Part shown: positions 26,838 to 35,663 of the stretch, piece by piece
Numbering within the stretch: position 1 is the first letter of the stretch
How the letters are laid out: every line of letters begins with the position of its first letter
Assembly (NCBI RefSeq): GCF_010634855.1
Contig: NZ_MWLQ01000017.1
Coordinates: 62,001-126,000, forward strand
Length of the DNA stretch: 64,000 nt
Source: Microbacterium sp. B35-30
GTDB lineage: Bacteria; Actinomycetota; Actinomycetes; Actinomycetales; Microbacteriaceae
Reading direction: 5' to 3'
Program-made: the position numbers and the translations under genes
Notes under the pieces: generated by a model
What the model saw: only the letters and a program-made list of their open reading frames with translations
The model's database searches: none
What the model was told of the DNA's origin: nothing

Positions 26838-27960
26838 GCAGACCATCGTTCTCCCTGCGATCCGGATTCGACAGGGCAACCAGTTCATCTTCGCTTTCGG
26901 CATCGATGGCAAGCGCGTGCACGAGTTCGCCGCCGTAAGCCGCGTACATCGCACCGATCAGACGCTTGCCGGTTACCAGCGACCCGAGGTCCTCTCTCAC
27001 ATCCGCGCAATTCGCCGATACCTCGAAACGGATGCTGCGATCCTCCCCAACGCGATCGTTTTGGCCTTCGACGATCGCGTCGAATTCAAGGCGTTGGATG
27101 CCGGCGCGTCGGAGGCCGCGTACTCGACAGTTGGTCACTTGATCATTCCGGTCGATACCGATCTTGCCGATGACGAGAAGCCCGCTTGGCTCGTCGACGG
27201 ACAGCAGCGAAGCGCCGCGATTCGTGACGCTGACGTCGACGAGTTCCCCGTGGCAGCCGTCGGCTTTATCGCCAAAGATGAGGCCGAACAGCGGTCGCAG
27301 TTCATCCTAGTGAACAACACCAAGCCACTTCCGAAGGGCTTGATCCACGAGCTCTTGCCGACGACGTCGGCGGAACTGCCTGCAGCGTACGCACGTCGCC
27401 GTCTACCGGCGTCCGTGCTCAACATCCTGAACTTCGGCGTCGGTGGCGGGGAAGGTCCGTTCACTGGGCGGATCAGCACCCCGACGATGGCGGACGGCTA
27501 CATCCGCGACAACAGCGTCCTCAAGATGATCGAGAACAGCCTGTACGAGGGCGCTCTCTACCAGTACCGCAATCCGGAGGACGGCACTGGTGACATCCCG
27601 TCCATCTTGATGCACCTCAACTACTTCTGGGGTGCAGTTGCACGGGTCTTCCCGCTTGAATGGCGCCTCCCCCCGACAAAGTCGCGCCTCACCCATGGCG
27701 CCGGAATCCAGTCTCTCGGCTATGTCATGGATTCTCTGACCGAAGGCGTGCCAGCGGCGGAACTCCCCGGCCTTGGCATCGAAGAGATCCTGGTGGACCT
27801 GCGAGAGCACTGCGCCTGGACGGACGGCACGTGGAACTTCGGCCCTGACCAGGTTCGCCGATGGAACGGCATCCAGAACACGCCGAACGACGTGCGGTTG
27901 CTTACGAGTCATCTGCTTCGAGTTGTGCGTACGTCAGGATCGCTCGCGTCACAGCGATAG
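26830..27960 (+). CDS. DpdB-like DGQHR-domain protein 2
   Basis: 376 aa, the same length as the first copy, with VDGQQRS again at residues 122-128 and AGYQRPEVL at about 48-56. Further shared blocks are FILVNNTKPLPKGLIHELLP, KSRLTHGAGIQSLGYVM and W..IQNTP, but overall the two proteins are clearly diverged. The canonical Salmonella dpd cluster has a single dpdB, so this is an extra copy, perhaps forming a heterodimer or having taken a separate role. Its stop is 11 nt from that of the convergent dpdD gene. Confidence 0.8.
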   Translation: MPEQTIVLPAIRIRQGNQFIFAFGIDGKRVHEFAAVSRVHRTDQTLAGYQRPEVLSHIRAIRRYLETDAAILPNAIVLAFDDRVEFKALDAGASEAAYSTVGHLIIPVDTDLADDEKPAWLVDGQQRSAAIRDADVDEFPVAAVGFIAKDEAEQRSQFILVNNTKPLPKGLIHELLPTTSAELPAAYARRRLPASVLNILNFGVGGGEGPFTGRISTPTMADGYIRDNSVLKMIENSLYEGALYQYRNPEDGTGDIPSILMHLNYFWGAVARVFPLEWRLPPTKSRLTHGAGIQSLGYVMDSLTEGVPAAELPGLGIEEILVDLREHCAWTDGTWNFGPDQVRRWNGIQNTPNDVRLLTSHLLRVVRTSGSLASQR

Positions 27961-27971
27961 GGCCCGTAGCG

Positions 27972-30113
27972 TCAATCGGTCAGTTCGCTGATGCCGGTGA
28001 CCACTGCTCGCAACATGGAAGCCGATCCGGCGCCGTCGGGATATCTCACCAACGCCGACCCGGCGTTGTCGCCGATGCAACCGGTCGCCGCATGGGCGGC
28101 CCGCCGCGTGGCAACCACGATGAGATCGGAGTTCCTTGCGTGCTGCTTCAGCATCGGACTGCCGTCCTTCTCTGAAGAAGTACGCACCGTCGCCGCCGGC
28201 CAACGCTGACCGATCGCCTTCTCCACCCGCGCGAGAGTTCCTTCGTCAAGGCTGTACAGCAGAATGCGGAGAGCGACGGACAAGTCGGGTCCGCCTTCTG
28301 TGCTCTCGGGCAGAAGAGGAACTGACCAATCGAAGTCCAACCCGACGTCCGCTGTCACCAGCGCAGCGAGGTCGCGGAGCGTGCCGTCGAGTCGGCGCTT
28401 CTGCTGATTCAGCGGCGAAAGCAGAGTCGTAACGAAGTCAGCCCGCGCGCTAGCGTCAACAGTCGGTCCGAGCGCCACGGTGTCAGCAATGTCGAGTGCG
28501 CGCGAAGCAGTCGCGATCGCAACCCACCGCTCAGATGACGCGCGGACGTCACCGAGGACTTCTCGATACCTCGCCGCGCTTGGGGCCCCTCGAAGGAACA
28601 CATCCAGCAACGCACAGATCACCGCAAGGTCGGCCGGCGCGAATCGCTCGGTGAGGAGGTACCTGCGAAGGAACGCCTCAGCGCTTCGTGGTGCCGGGCG
28701 TTCGAAGTCGTCCGCCTCGAGGAAGAACGCAATGCTCAAGAGGAGATCATCGGTGGCCATCATGTCGACATCGTCGATTGCGTCGGCGAATACACCGTCG
28801 ATCGTCGCCACGGGTGGCCACGATGCCGCCTGATCTTGGCTGATAGCGACCGGTACGCCAGGGCCGATCGCACGCGCCCAGTCGATCCAGGAGTTGATCG
28901 CTGGCGCCGCATGTACTTCTACATCTGGCGCAACCTCGACCTCATGGGCGGACTCGCCCTCACGCCCGAGCTCGTCGTCGACCTCCACTGCGGCAGCGTC
29001 ATGCTCTGCCAACTCCTCAGCCGCCAAACCGGCGATCGCTTCGGTCTCTTGGGGCGGCCTCGAAATCTGAGCATCCTCGGCCTGTGGTGGTGCCATCTGA
29101 TCGGAACGGCTCTCCTGCTCTGCGCTGGCAGCAGGCTTCGTCCCGAGGATCTCTTGCAGCCTTCGTTGTACTGCATCATCGACGAAATCGTTCGATGCGA
29201 ATTCTGTGATGAGGTCTACGTCGCCGCGCGCGAGGGCGACCAATCCGCCGGCCGTAACCGCATCCCGATCGACGGACGCTGCGAGTCTCGGTTCGACGAG
29301 CATGGCCACATCAGGATTCGCCCCACGAATCCGTTCGACAGCGTCGTCGATCTGCTCGTCGGCGACCGGCGGGTCGAGATTCACTCGCGCCCACGCCCCG
29401 AGGACGCCTTCCCGGACGAGCCGAGGCGGCTCGGCGTAGACGACCGACGGCAATGAGCCATGCGCGAGAAGTTCCGTATCCCTCCCCAATCGCGCCATTC
29501 GACGAATCTGAAGGAACGCGACGTTCTCGTGTGAGATCCCCCCGAGCATCTCGATCTCCTGAAGGAGACGGCCCGAGGTCTCGACAGCACCGGCTGCCAA
29601 GGCGAGGTCGAACTCGCGAAGCATCCGACCGATCGGCCGGGGAGGGGTCGGGTTTCGCAGCGGAATCTCATGGAGAGATCGAACGAGGCGCCCAAGTGCT
29701 CTGTAGGTCGGACTCGCTGTCGCAGGATCCGGGCGCAACACAAAGGTTGTGCCGTCACCCACCAACTCAAGCACGGCTGCGTCGATGGGATCCTGGCGGT
29801 TCAATCGAGCCACCCGACCATCGAACGGCGTCCAGTTCGCCGCGGTTGCAGCATCCAGCAAGGCCCTGACCCGGCCCGCGTGAGCGGTGTCCCAGCAAAT
29901 GACGTAGTAGCTCGCTGCGTGCCAGGAAGCCTCTCTCCGGGGCAAGACAAGCGGGCACTCACCACGCTTGGTCAGCGCGGCCAGAAACGGCTTAAGAGCA
30001 GTTGCGACTGCCGCATCCGGGTCTTGCCCGGGCCATGTCGTGTTCGGATCGGAGAAGAACCGCGCGGTGAACTCGTCGTTGCCAATCGAACTCACGCTGA
30101 TCCGCCGATCCAT
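27972..30113 (-). CDS. dpdD: DpdD, restriction-side protein of unknown biochemistry
   Basis: 713 aa, soluble. The N-terminal about 330 residues are mixed alpha/beta with no known motif. A Glu/Gln/Ala-rich acidic linker (about 335-410) follows, then a conserved-looking block with NSWIDWARAIGPGVPV and a helical C-terminus. It is the last gene of the minus-strand operon, starting 22 nt inside the end of dpdK. Size, position and company match DpdD; the assignment is by synteny and general look. What DpdD does is not known. Confidence 0.7.
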   Translation of the reverse strand: MDRRISVSSIGNDEFTARFFSDPNTTWPGQDPDAAVATALKPFLAALTKRGECPLVLPRREASWHAASYYVICWDTAHAGRVRALLDAATAANWTPFDGRVARLNRQDPIDAAVLELVGDGTTFVLRPDPATASPTYRALGRLVRSLHEIPLRNPTPPRPIGRMLREFDLALAAGAVETSGRLLQEIEMLGGISHENVAFLQIRRMARLGRDTELLAHGSLPSVVYAEPPRLVREGVLGAWARVNLDPPVADEQIDDAVERIRGANPDVAMLVEPRLAASVDRDAVTAGGLVALARGDVDLITEFASNDFVDDAVQRRLQEILGTKPAASAEQESRSDQMAPPQAEDAQISRPPQETEAIAGLAAEELAEHDAAAVEVDDELGREGESAHEVEVAPDVEVHAAPAINSWIDWARAIGPGVPVAISQDQAASWPPVATIDGVFADAIDDVDMMATDDLLLSIAFFLEADDFERPAPRSAEAFLRRYLLTERFAPADLAVICALLDVFLRGAPSAARYREVLGDVRASSERWVAIATASRALDIADTVALGPTVDASARADFVTTLLSPLNQQKRRLDGTLRDLAALVTADVGLDFDWSVPLLPESTEGGPDLSVALRILLYSLDEGTLARVEKAIGQRWPAATVRTSSEKDGSPMLKQHARNSDLIVVATRRAAHAATGCIGDNAGSALVRYPDGAGSASMLRAVVTGISELTD

Positions 30114-30613
30114 CGAGTCCGAAGTTCAAGGCGTTGTCTAGCGGCTTCGGCCTGCCCCACCTCGAACTCGAGACTCTCCTCATTCCGCTGAACGCCGTTC
30201 CAGGTGAAGTTCATGGATCCCTTCAGCACCCAGGACCAACCGACCATCATCTTCTCGTGCAGATCGGCGCTGGAGTAGATGTGGAGAGCATCGCCGACGC
30301 TTGCCCGCGTGAGCCGATCGATGAAGAGTTGGTTGTGATCTTCCTCGCGAAGAGCAACATGCAAACTCGTCCCGCGCCTTGTGAGCGCCCCGAGCACCTC
30401 GCTGAGCGTCATCTGAGATCGCGGCTCGGCACCCATCACAGCATCAAACTGTCGATCCGCATTGTTCAGCACCGGGATGTCCGTCACCCACCCGGAGACC
30501 AGCCAGACCTCGTCACTCGGCCAGCACAACTCGGAAACGATCGCCGCCGTAAGTACGTCTCCGATTGCCAAGCCGTTTCGCGGGCGCGTCCGCACCATCC
30601 TGCGCCCGCTCAC
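30092..30613 (-). CDS. dpdK: DpdK, phospholipase-D-type nuclease
   Basis: 173 aa from GTG 30613, which overlaps the dpdJ stop as GTGA; ATG 30598 is the alternative. One HKD motif is visible: H119 and K121 in LHEKMMVG, with KGSMNFTWNG (132-140) and the E146/E149 pair (NEESLEFE). A single HKD implies a dimeric active site, as in Nuc/BfiI enzymes. It is the clearest nuclease of the restriction operon and the likely DNA-cutting subunit. Confidence 0.82.
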   Translation of the reverse strand: MSGRRMVRTRPRNGLAIGDVLTAAIVSELCWPSDEVWLVSGWVTDIPVLNNADRQFDAVMGAEPRSQMTLSEVLGALTRRGTSLHVALREEDHNQLFIDRLTRASVGDALHIYSSADLHEKMMVGWSWVLKGSMNFTWNGVQRNEESLEFEVGQAEAARQRLELRTRWIGGSA

Positions 30614-33600
30614 TGCAGTTCCTCCGCGAGTGAGAGTTCCGCGAGCGCAACTCCGTGCCTCTGACGCATCGCGATGACCCGGGCATACGTTCTCAGCCCA
30701 TTCCGCTCCACCGGCGTCACTACCGCGGTCCGAACCCCAGTCGCGAGATGCGCTCGAGAGGCGTACGGGCAACTCAGGATGACGCGCCCCTGTTCCTCCA
30801 TTGCCTGCGAGTAGTCGTCGATCCACCCTGGTGTCGTCACGTCGACGGTAAGCACATCTTGGGCGGTCAGTTTCTCAAGAATCCGTCGTTCGACGGCCAC
30901 GTTGGATCGGTATGGATGCCAGTGTTCGAGGCGCTGGCTGCGCGCCTGCGGGCCCCGAAGCCACAGAAGCGAGAATGCCGAGTCGGCGCTCATCGCTCCA
31001 AGATCTACGCCGAGGTTGCGTTGCGAGGCGTGGTAGGTGATCGTCCTCGCGTCGATCTCAACTCCGAGCCTGGCCTCTTCGCGAACCCACGCCTGGATGA
31101 GTCCGGCGACAATCTGGTCGATCGCCGGCGATGAGCCCGGCCGCAGCATCCGCGCCGCCAGCGTGGAGACAAGAAGGTGCGACGGGGGTCCCTCAGACTC
31201 CGTCCACGACTCGAGCAAGCTGCGGAGCGCCTTGTCCATCGCATCGATTCCGCTCGCCGCTCGGAAAGCGTGGACTCCTCGCGCGATGGCACTTTCAGGG
31301 ACGAGCAGGTCCGCGACGATCGTTTGCATCGCTGCATCGACGTCTTCAGCCTCAGTGGGACCGGTTGCGCGGGTGACCGCATCCCAGAAGCGACGGGGAT
31401 CTTGTGCGTAGTCCCGATGCAGCTTCTCCATGAGCCCGAGCCCGCCGATCGACGTTTCGGAAACGAAGATCTGAAAATCTCGCGTTGCCGGCGAGAACTC
31501 CACGTCGACCGCGAGATCCCCATCTTGAGCATCCGGCAGGGCTTCGGTTGTCGCAGTGAGGATGGCATTCGCGACGGTATCGAGAACGACACGGTCGAGT
31601 AGTGCTGCGCTTGTTGTCGTCGTCGGGTCGTCCGTGATCAGGACGTTCGCGTGCTCCTCAATCACGGATTGCACGATCTGACTCGCCGCCAGTCCCGTCA
31701 GTGCATCCAGCGTCCTCGTCTGTCCAAGCTGACCTACAACGTCGGCTCGGTATGCAACTGCGAGGAATCGCTGCAGGTCATCCGCCCATCTCCCACGGGT
31801 AAGTCCGATGGGAACGGAATAGACGTCCTGCGTTGCGAGGCCTGCTTGCACGAACGCGTGAAGATAGGCCTCCGTGAGCCATTGCCTCTGGAAAGAGTTG
31901 GCCACGTCGTCGAGGCGCTCGTCCTCCAAAATGAGGCGGCGGAACAAGAGCGTCCGTCCCGCGGGCGACTCCGCGAAGTTCCCAAGGTAGCTAAGGGTGT
32001 CGACCGGCAGCGAGCCGGCGACCCGCATCGCGTCGACCTCCAACTCAAACCCAAGGGCCGCCGGGCGACCTTGGTGCTCGTATCTCACGTGCACAGGAGT
32101 CCTCGAGCCATCGCGATTGGCAAGTTCGCCGTCGGAACCGATAGCCATTCGACGAACCTTCAGTGGGCCTCCCCCCACGTGGAGCGCGAAGGAGCAGCCA
32201 GTGATGAGACTCGCCCACGCTGACGGAACTGGCAAGTCCGCGGGATAGAGACTGTCCGGTGAAAACTCAAAGGCCGATCGCCATAAGGGCTGGGCGTTCG
32301 AGGTGTCCAGAACTGTGGTGGGTGGAGCCACAAGTTTCAGTGCCAGTGGACGAACCACTGTGTATGTGTCGCCGCCGGATGTCGACCACTCCCCTAGCGC
32401 GTGCCCCTTCGACACGACGTCGGTGAGTGGGAGGTCGTTTCCGGCGGCAGGGACAGGCAGCCACGTGCTCAACGTCGCGTGTGCGTACCCGTACCGGCGG
32501 CTCACCCGACCGGGGACAGCCTCCCGTAGAGCCTGACTGATCGGCATCGACGGCTGATCGTCCCCGAAGTTGGACGGCAGTTCGAATGTGACATCGGGGG
32601 TGTTCAGTGCGCCGAAGAGCGTGTTCGTCATGAACTCCGGAAGTGGCGTCCGCGGAAGAGCGCCCGCGTCGTTCTGCCCCGGCAACGGTCTCCAGGCGGA
32701 TTCGAGGCGACGGAGTGCTGTCGGAATGACCGAGAGCATCAGTGAACGGGGCTCTTCCCACAGCGCAGCATCCACTTCATCGGCTGGGAGTCGCAGCGCA
32801 CGAGAGAGATGCTCGGCAAGTTCATCCCGCGCCGCGACGTCCTCGATGACAGCCACAAGGAGCGAGCGAACGTCATCGGTCTTGGGCCACGGCGAGTCCT
32901 TCGGCGGCGTCAGCACGAGCCTCGCGTTGGCGCCCGTCTTGCGCGACAACCAGTCAACAAGCGCGTGGGTCGCCTGCATCTTGACGACGAAGCGATTGTT
33001 GATCGGCAGCGATCGTTCGTCGATCTCAGGGTCGAGGAGTTTCTCGTAGGTCTGATAGGCGATCCGGTCACGCCCGTAGTCCGACAGCACGACAACGGTC
33101 ATGGGACGCATGGCGAGTCGTCGCCCCGCGCGACCGCGTCGCTGGAGGAATGAGGCCAGGTCGCGAGGAGCCTTGTGCTGGATAACCGCCCCCACTCGGG
33201 GATCGTTGAATCCGACTTCCAAGGAGGATGTTGCGACTACTACGTCAGCACCGGCATCGACCCCGGTGTCCTGCGAACTCGTCCGCGCCACATTGAGGCC
33301 TCGGTCCATGCGGTGGAGCTGTGCCGGGAGGTCCCACGACTGACCGTCGATGTAGCGGGGTCCCGCTTGCGCGTCTCCGGGACTCCGAAGACTAGCCAGC
33401 ACGGTGCCCCGTGCTCGACCTCGAGGGGCGTGCCCCTCTGCATCGCGGAGATTGTCATACAGGCGGTTGATCGAGTCGAGATCATCTGTGAAGGCGAACG
33501 TCACAGAACCGTACGTGCCGGGTGTGGTGTCCAGCGTTCTACCGACGAGCATCGCGGTCTGGATCGAGGTTGACAACAGGGCAGCGCCTGACACGGGGTC

Positions 33601-34998
33601 ACCACGGAGGACGATCCCGTACTCACGACTAATCGCGTTGAGGTCTTCAGGCGCCGGCGCGATGACCTCGACATCACTCCGATCAGCCCCGGTCAGATTC
33701 GCGAAGTAGTCACCGGCATCGCGGAGGGTTGCGGAGAGGCCGACCACCACCGGGCTGTCTGTGCCCCACTGACGGTTGGCGTGCCTCCACCGGCGAAGCA
33801 TCAGTGCGACTTGAGCACCATGCACACCCGAGTAGGTGTGAGCCTCGTCGAGCAGCACCATCCTGGTTCCCGTCGGACCACGCCACCCCAGCACCTTTCC
33901 CAGCGCGCCGTCGGTGGATTGCTTGCTCAGCATCTCAGTGGAACTGAAGAGGATGTCGGGCGGGGTCTGTCGAATGGACTCGCGGGTGATGGCTAGCGCG
34001 CCACGCGGCGTCTCGGTCGCACACGTGTCGCACTTCAGTTGCTCGTTTCCTGCGCGACGGTCGGAATCGGGCCACACCATTTTCCCGAGGCAACCGTCCG
34101 TCAGGCACGGGAAGTATGGGGCCGCCCAGCCAGCGGTAAGCCTCGTCCACCCGACCGGGCCGCGGTTGCCGTCCAGGTCGCGTGCCTTGGGAGTACTGCC
34201 ATACAGGAGACCAATTCGGAGGGGCCGCGTTCCTGCGCCCTTGAGTCCGCCAAGGCGTTGTGACATGAGCAGCGCCTCACGAGCCTGATCGCGAAGAAGC
34301 TCATTCCGTGGGTACAGCGCCAAGGTGTGGGCGCCCGACCTCTTGATATCCGGGGCGGCCGCTATATCGAGGATCGCCGGTATGTAGAAGGCGAGTGTCT
34401 TTCCGGAACCGGTGCCGGCGGTCACGATGCGGGCAGTCAGACGAGGCGCGCTGAGACCTTCCAGGATCGCTCTCGTGGCGTCCAACTGGAACTTTGCAAG
34501 CTTTCCGTCGCCGATGATTCTTTGGAGAACGTCGGCGCCGCCAAGCGCCCAGTTCGGCATGGTGGCGAGTGACACCGCGGCCTCACTCGCCACGATCTCT
34601 CGCCGCGGATACCGCCGTGGAGAAACCCTAAGTCGATAGTCAGCGACGAGAGTTTGGGAGTCTCTCCACCACCCAGGAACGGAGGTGTCTTTCGGCCACA
34701 ACTGCCGCAATGTCCGAAGCAGTCGCAGTGTCTCCGCAAGCCTGGTCCGGTACTTCGGCACCGTGTCTGGGATGCGGTGAAGCAGACCCGCGTCGAGCAG
34801 ATACTGCAAGTACTCGTCGGGCGAATGAAGCGGAGCGTCTGGGGAAGCCGCGTCGATGTCGAGTTGAGCATCGATTGCGTCCTCGACATCACGCTTGCTC
34901 AGGAACCCATCAACAATGCCCCACGAGAGAAGCGGGAGTTCGCGGTCCTCAAGCCGGCTTAGGAGGTCGGGCACCCCACCCCAGGGATCGATACTCAT
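30610..34998 (-). CDS. dpdJ: DpdJ, large DEAD/DEAH-type helicase
   Basis: 1462 aa. Helicase motifs: Walker A GTGSGKT (195-201), DEAH at 384-387 (LLDEAHTYSG), and motif VI QRRGRAGRR near residue 640 after ATSSLEVGFN. Four cysteines (about 298, 303, 323, 326) between motifs I and II form a zinc knuckle as in DrmA/MrfA-like helicases. The C-terminal about 500 residues include further helical domains. It should move along and unwind DNA in the restriction complex. It overlaps dpdI by 4 nt. Confidence 0.85.
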   Translation of the reverse strand: MSIDPWGGVPDLLSRLEDRELPLLSWGIVDGFLSKRDVEDAIDAQLDIDAASPDAPLHSPDEYLQYLLDAGLLHRIPDTVPKYRTRLAETLRLLRTLRQLWPKDTSVPGWWRDSQTLVADYRLRVSPRRYPRREIVASEAAVSLATMPNWALGGADVLQRIIGDGKLAKFQLDATRAILEGLSAPRLTARIVTAGTGSGKTLAFYIPAILDIAAAPDIKRSGAHTLALYPRNELLRDQAREALLMSQRLGGLKGAGTRPLRIGLLYGSTPKARDLDGNRGPVGWTRLTAGWAAPYFPCLTDGCLGKMVWPDSDRRAGNEQLKCDTCATETPRGALAITRESIRQTPPDILFSSTEMLSKQSTDGALGKVLGWRGPTGTRMVLLDEAHTYSGVHGAQVALMLRRWRHANRQWGTDSPVVVGLSATLRDAGDYFANLTGADRSDVEVIAPAPEDLNAISREYGIVLRGDPVSGAALLSTSIQTAMLVGRTLDTTPGTYGSVTFAFTDDLDSINRLYDNLRDAEGHAPRGRARGTVLASLRSPGDAQAGPRYIDGQSWDLPAQLHRMDRGLNVARTSSQDTGVDAGADVVVATSSLEVGFNDPRVGAVIQHKAPRDLASFLQRRGRAGRRLAMRPMTVVVLSDYGRDRIAYQTYEKLLDPEIDERSLPINNRFVVKMQATHALVDWLSRKTGANARLVLTPPKDSPWPKTDDVRSLLVAVIEDVAARDELAEHLSRALRLPADEVDAALWEEPRSLMLSVIPTALRRLESAWRPLPGQNDAGALPRTPLPEFMTNTLFGALNTPDVTFELPSNFGDDQPSMPISQALREAVPGRVSRRYGYAHATLSTWLPVPAAGNDLPLTDVVSKGHALGEWSTSGGDTYTVVRPLALKLVAPPTTVLDTSNAQPLWRSAFEFSPDSLYPADLPVPSAWASLITGCSFALHVGGGPLKVRRMAIGSDGELANRDGSRTPVHVRYEHQGRPAALGFELEVDAMRVAGSLPVDTLSYLGNFAESPAGRTLLFRRLILEDERLDDVANSFQRQWLTEAYLHAFVQAGLATQDVYSVPIGLTRGRWADDLQRFLAVAYRADVVGQLGQTRTLDALTGLAASQIVQSVIEEHANVLITDDPTTTTSAALLDRVVLDTVANAILTATTEALPDAQDGDLAVDVEFSPATRDFQIFVSETSIGGLGLMEKLHRDYAQDPRRFWDAVTRATGPTEAEDVDAAMQTIVADLLVPESAIARGVHAFRAASGIDAMDKALRSLLESWTESEGPPSHLLVSTLAARMLRPGSSPAIDQIVAGLIQAWVREEARLGVEIDARTITYHASQRNLGVDLGAMSADSAFSLLWLRGPQARSQRLEHWHPYRSNVAVERRILEKLTAQDVLTVDVTTPGWIDDYSQAMEEQGRVILSCPYASRAHLATGVRTAVVTPVERNGLRTYARVIAMRQRHGVALAELSLAEELQ

Positions 34999-35663
34999 GA
35001 CAGCGAGAGGTACAACTGACTGCGGAGTGTCTCATCTGCGCGCAGCAACTCGAGTTCGTCCTCGCTAAGGTCAAACAGGCGAATTCGACCCTGAACGAAC
35101 CGATTCAATACGGCGTTGACCCCCGCGCTCTCGACATCCGCGAGGTCATCCCTGACGCGCCGCCAAATGACCTGAAACTCATCGATGGCCGCGAGACTTG
35201 GAGCCTTGCCGGCGCTCCTTTCCAGGCTCTGAACGCGGGCCTCGGCGCTACGACGTTCAGCACCGAGTCTTGGGATCAGAGTCGTGGCCAGGTTTGAGAT
35301 CTGGCCAAAGGCCCACGAGGTCCAGGCCCGACTGTCTGCGAGGGCAAGTTCACCGTTCACACGTTCGAGACGACTGACCCGCGCGTTGATGTACTGCCAC
35401 TTTGGACGGCCGGTCCGATTGATCTGATCGCGGACCTCTCGCGGAGCCGCGGATAGGTCCGACAAGTCGTCAACGGGAGCGCCGATCTCCGCGAGACGCC
35501 GATGAATCTCGAGGCCTTTGCGGAGCCTCGTCAGCTCAGTGCTCAACTTGTCAATCTGGGCCTGAAGACGACGCTGTTCCTGCGAATCGGTCTCCGATTC
35601 GCGTTTCGCCCTAGCGATCGCAGCCAAACGCCGCGCGTCTTCGGCAAGCGTTGTTTCACTCAC
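34995..35663 (-). CDS. dpdI: DpdI, small coiled-coil protein
   Basis: 222 aa from GTG 35663, eight bases inside the dpdH end; the listed longer reading upstream runs over dpdH and lacks a ribosome site. Residues about 5-55 form a heptad-like coiled coil (EDARRLAAIARAKRESE, QAQIDKLSTELTRL), and a second helical pair lies near 100-170. There is no catalytic motif. A structural or bridging role between the DpdH ATPase and DpdJ helicase is inferred from the tight gene order. Confidence 0.7.
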   Translation of the reverse strand: MSETTLAEDARRLAAIARAKRESETDSQEQRRLQAQIDKLSTELTRLRKGLEIHRRLAEIGAPVDDLSDLSAAPREVRDQINRTGRPKWQYINARVSRLERVNGELALADSRAWTSWAFGQISNLATTLIPRLGAERRSAEARVQSLERSAGKAPSLAAIDEFQVIWRRVRDDLADVESAGVNAVLNRFVQGRIRLFDLSEDELELLRADETLRSQLYLSLS

